From: Endobugula sp965225895
Lineage (GTDB): Bacteria; Pseudomonadota; Gammaproteobacteria; Pseudomonadales; Cellvibrionaceae
Assembly (NCBI GenBank): GCA_965225895.1
Contig: CBDDBR010000011.1
Location: 310,001-374,000 of the forward strand
Direction of reading: 5' to 3'
Length of the DNA stretch: 64,000 nucleotides
The notes under the pieces are model-generated. The model had not been told where the DNA came from. It was given only the letters and a program-made list of their open reading frames with translations, and did not search any database. How positions within the stretch are numbered: position 1 is the stretch's first letter; each line of letters opens with the position of its first letter. Below are positions 61,652-64,000 of the stretch, in pieces. Position numbers and translations under genes: made by a program.

Positions 61652-62266
61652 ATGGCTGTATTAGATCCCTTTGTGAGTACCTATTCAGGATTGTTAGGTG
61701 CGGGTGTTGATGAGGTCGGGCGAGGGCCTTTGGCTGGTGATGTGGTTACGGCTGCGGTAATTTTAGATCCTGAAAAGCCCATTGTAGGCTTAGACGATTC
61801 AAAAAAGCTTTCAGAAAAAAAGCGAGAAGCACTCTTTGATGTTATTAAAGAGCAGGCGTTGTCGTGGTCAATTGCACGTTGTTCGGTGGCTGAGATAGAT
61901 GAACTCAATATATTGCAGGCCAGTTTATTGGCTATGAAAAAAGCGGTTGAAGGATTATCGATTCAGCCTGAACATGTATGGGTTGATGGTAATAAAATTC
62001 CTCAATGGCATTATTCAGCAGAGGCTGTGGTAAAGGGAGATAGTCGGGTGCAAGCGATTGCGGCGGCGTCTATTTTAGCGAAAGTAACACGGGATCGTGA
62101 AATGGTCGCGTACGAAGATACGTATCCAGGTTATGGTTTTGCAGCCCATAAAGGGTACCCTACAAAAGTGCATATGGAAGCGTTGCAGCGTTTAGGTGTG
62201 ACGCCAATTCATCGTGTGTCTTATGCGCCTGTTCAGCGTGTACTATCGGCAAAAAATAATCACTGA
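61652..62266 (+). CDS. rnhB: Ribonuclease HII
   Basis: RnhB cuts RNA in RNA-DNA hybrids, including single ribonucleotides. The 204 residues include GVDEVGRGPLAGDV (first two acidic catalytic residues), DDSKKLSEKKRE, VWVDGNKIP and AAASILAKVTRDR. It closes the lpx run. In E. coli dnaE follows rnhB; here a convergent valS follows instead. Confidence 0.96.
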   Translation: MAVLDPFVSTYSGLLGAGVDEVGRGPLAGDVVTAAVILDPEKPIVGLDDSKKLSEKKREALFDVIKEQALSWSIARCSVAEIDELNILQASLLAMKKAVEGLSIQPEHVWVDGNKIPQWHYSAEAVVKGDSRVQAIAAASILAKVTRDREMVAYEDTYPGYGFAAHKGYPTKVHMEALQRLGVTPIHRVSYAPVQRVLSAKNNH

Positions 62267-62310
62267 ACGGTTTATTTTTTGCACGATTATAGGTTGTATT
62301 ATCGGTAAGT

Positions 62311-62344
62311 ATAAAAGCGATGCATTACATCGCTTTTATTTTTT
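62311..62344 (+). terminator. Terminator of the lpx-rnhB run, overlapping the valS stop
   Basis: ATAAAAGCGATG (62311-62322) pairs perfectly with CATCGCTTTTAT (62328-62339), loop of 5 nt, followed by TTTTTT on the plus strand. The stem includes the final codons and stop of valS on the other strand, so one sequence serves both coding and termination. Confidence 0.88.
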
Positions 62345-64000
62345 CTACCTGTGTTTGTAGTTTTTCTAATGCCGTATTGTAGTCAGCGAGTTTTTCTTTC
62401 TCTTTGTTAACGACGGCTTCTGGCGCTTTATCTACAAAGCTTGCGTTACTGAGTTTTCCAGTAATACGCGCGCTTTCTTTATTGAGTTTTTCAATTTCTT
62501 TATTGAGTCGTGCTATTTCAGCTTCTTTATCAATAAAGCCTGCCATTGGAACAAGAATTTCCATATTGCCAACCAATGCGGTTGCCGACATGGGGGCTTC
62601 TTCACCTGCACTTAGCCAATGAATATCCTCTAAGCCTGCCAAACTAATAAGGAATGTCTTGTTTTCTGCTAAACGCTGAGCGTCTTCGTCATTACCGTTG
62701 GCAAAATACAGTGGCAATTTAATGGATGGTGAAATTTGCATATCATCGCGAATTTTACGTACGCCAATAATAATATTTTTAACCCACTCAATATCATTAA
62801 TGGCTTGCTCATCAATTTTACTACTATCTGCGATAGGGTAAGGTGCTAGCATAATGGTATCGCCACTTGCGCCTGCAAGTGTACGCACACGTTGCCAAAT
62901 TTCTTCGGTGATGTAAGGAATAAGTGGGTGAGCTAAGCGTAAGGTTGTTTCGAGTACGCGAATCAGTGTGCGGCGTGTTCCTCTTTGTTGTGCGGGTGTT
63001 GCGTTACCATCGGATAGTACGGGTTTAGATAACTCTAAGTACCAGCCACAATACTCATTCCAAATAAAATCATAGAGTGCTTGAGAGGCAAGGTCTAAGC
63101 GGTAAGTATTGAGCCCTTCTTCAACGGCTTGCTCTGCTTGTTGAAGGCGAGAAATAATCCAGCGATCAGCTAATGAAAGCTCAATGTCGTTATTCTCTAC
63201 GCCGCAATCTTGACCCTCACAATTCATTAATACATAACGAGCGGCATTCCATATTTTATTGCAAAAATTACGGAAGCCTTCAATACGTCCCACATCAAAA
63301 TTAATATCGCGGCCTGTCGATGCCAATGAATAGTAGGTATAGCGTAGTGCATCGGTGCCATAAGGATTTATGCCATCGGCAAATTCTTTTCGTGTCGACT
63401 TTTCAATTTTAGCGGCTGCTTTTGGATTCATTAATCCTGTTGTACGTTTCGTGACAAGGCTTTCTAAGTCAATACCATCAATGAGATCAATTGGGTCAAG
63501 TACATTGCCTTTTGATTTCGACATTTTTTGTCCGCTACTATCGCGAACTAAACCATGTACATAAACCGTTTTAAAAGGCACTTCTTTACGAAAGTGTAAC
63601 GTCAGCATAATCATTCTGGCTACCCAGAAGAAAATAATATCAAAGCCAGTGACTAAAACATCGGTAGGGTGAAAGGTTTCAAGCTCTGGCGTTTTTTCAG
63701 GCCAACCCAATGTACCAAATGTCCATAAACCTGACGAAAACCATGTGTCTAATACATCGTCGTCTTGTTTAAGTACAATATCATCACCGAGTTGATGTTT
63801 TTCACGTACCTCGGCTTCGTTACGTCCAACATACACTTTACCTGCTTCGTCATACCATGCAGGAATACGGTGTCCCCACCAAAGTTGACGTGAGATACAC
63901 CAGTCTTGGATATCGCGCATCCAAGAAAAATACATGTTTTCGTATTGATTGGGTACAAACTGAATAGAGCCGTCTTCTACTTTTGCGATGGCTTCATCGG
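62325..64000 (-). CDS. valS: Valyl-tRNA synthetase ValS, C-terminal part
   Basis: The 3' 1.7 kb of valS; the gene continues beyond the window edge (the frame stays open through 64000). Class I aminoacyl-tRNA synthetase that charges tRNA-Val. Seen: WCISRQLWWGHRIP, TWFSSGLWTFGTLGWP, the KMSKSKGNVLDP catalytic lysine loop, the anticodon-binding domain, and the ValS-specific C-terminal coiled coil (EIARLNKEIEKLNKE onwards) that clamps the tRNA. It converges on rnhB with only a hairpin between. Confidence 0.96.
   Translation of the reverse strand, partial: DEAIAKVEDGSIQFVPNQYENMYFSWMRDIQDWCISRQLWWGHRIPAWYDEAGKVYVGRNEAEVREKHQLGDDIVLKQDDDVLDTWFSSGLWTFGTLGWPEKTPELETFHPTDVLVTGFDIIFFWVARMIMLTLHFRKEVPFKTVYVHGLVRDSSGQKMSKSKGNVLDPIDLIDGIDLESLVTKRTTGLMNPKAAAKIEKSTRKEFADGINPYGTDALRYTYYSLASTGRDINFDVGRIEGFRNFCNKIWNAARYVLMNCEGQDCGVENNDIELSLADRWIISRLQQAEQAVEEGLNTYRLDLASQALYDFIWNEYCGWYLELSKPVLSDGNATPAQQRGTRRTLIRVLETTLRLAHPLIPYITEEIWQRVRTLAGASGDTIMLAPYPIADSSKIDEQAINDIEWVKNIIIGVRKIRDDMQISPSIKLPLYFANGNDEDAQRLAENKTFLISLAGLEDIHWLSAGEEAPMSATALVGNMEILVPMAGFIDKEAEIARLNKEIEKLNKESARITGKLSNASFVDKAPEAVVNKEKEKLADYNTALEKLQTQVEKIKAM

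Overview
The window is chromosomal DNA from a gammaproteobacterium with fairly low GC (low-to-mid 40s percent by eye). Gene content and order resemble the Pseudomonas/Cellvibrionales part of the class: dapA-bamC, map-glnD-dapC, long-form dapD next to dapE, bepA-tusA-AI-2E transporter, and an aceF whose E2 active-site motif carries Asn as in Azotobacter/Pseudomonas. No rRNA, tRNA, complete mobile element, prophage or CRISPR array was seen. The species cannot be named from the sequence.

Layout. 1-5.3 kb: end of a lipid A acyltransferase gene, then dapA, bamC, a metallo-beta-lactamase-fold hydrolase, purC, a PilZ protein and rsmJ. 5.4-7.7 kb: an accessory island with a two-gene operon (an ISL3-transposase-like DNA-binding head coupled to a FIST-like protein) and an AT-rich, repeat-bearing upstream region. 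7.7-16.7 kb: a TlpA-type thioredoxin, a TVP38-type membrane protein, an attenuator-controlled ilvA, pdxB, an NAD-kinase-family protein, accA, yciH, a voltage-gated-type K+ channel with a zinc ribbon, and slyX. 16.9-19.3 kb: a PAS-GGDEF-EAL gene whose EAL part is wrecked. 19.3-25.3 kb: bepA, tusA, an AI-2E-family transporter and an M16 protease. 25.7-31.8 kb: aceE, aceF and a SulP transporter; the last two are interrupted by single-base frameshifts in homopolymers. 31.9-35.9 kb: a CqsS/CqsA-type (CAI-1-like) quorum-sensing locus with an enlarged CqsS and a small membrane protein. 35.9-46.9 kb, mostly minus strand: yffB-dapD-dapE-moaC-moaD-moaE, then an orphan Cache sensor kinase on the plus strand, then map-glnD-dapC-nth. 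47-62.3 kb, plus strand: the conserved run rpsB-tsf-pyrH-frr-uppS-cdsA-dxr-rseP-bamA-skp-lpxD-fabZ-lpxA-lpxB-rnhB. The window ends in the 3' part of valS (minus).

How the genes work together. Four DAP/lysine pathway genes (dapA, dapD, dapC, dapE) lie in three places. The envelope theme is strong: BamC, BepA, BamA and Skp for outer-membrane protein assembly; LpxD, LpxA, LpxB and the LpxL-type enzyme for lipid A; UppS for the lipid carrier; CdsA for phospholipid; RseP for envelope stress. Signalling is carried by the Cqs-type locus, PilZ and GGDEF/EAL proteins, and the Cache kinase.

Most unusual points: the Cqs-type locus with a C-terminal extension on CqsS carrying a second H-box-like motif; the uncharacterised ISL3-like/FIST-like operon; an Ile-rich leader peptide plus terminator in front of a stand-alone ilvA; and a run of homopolymer frameshifts that may be sequence errors.
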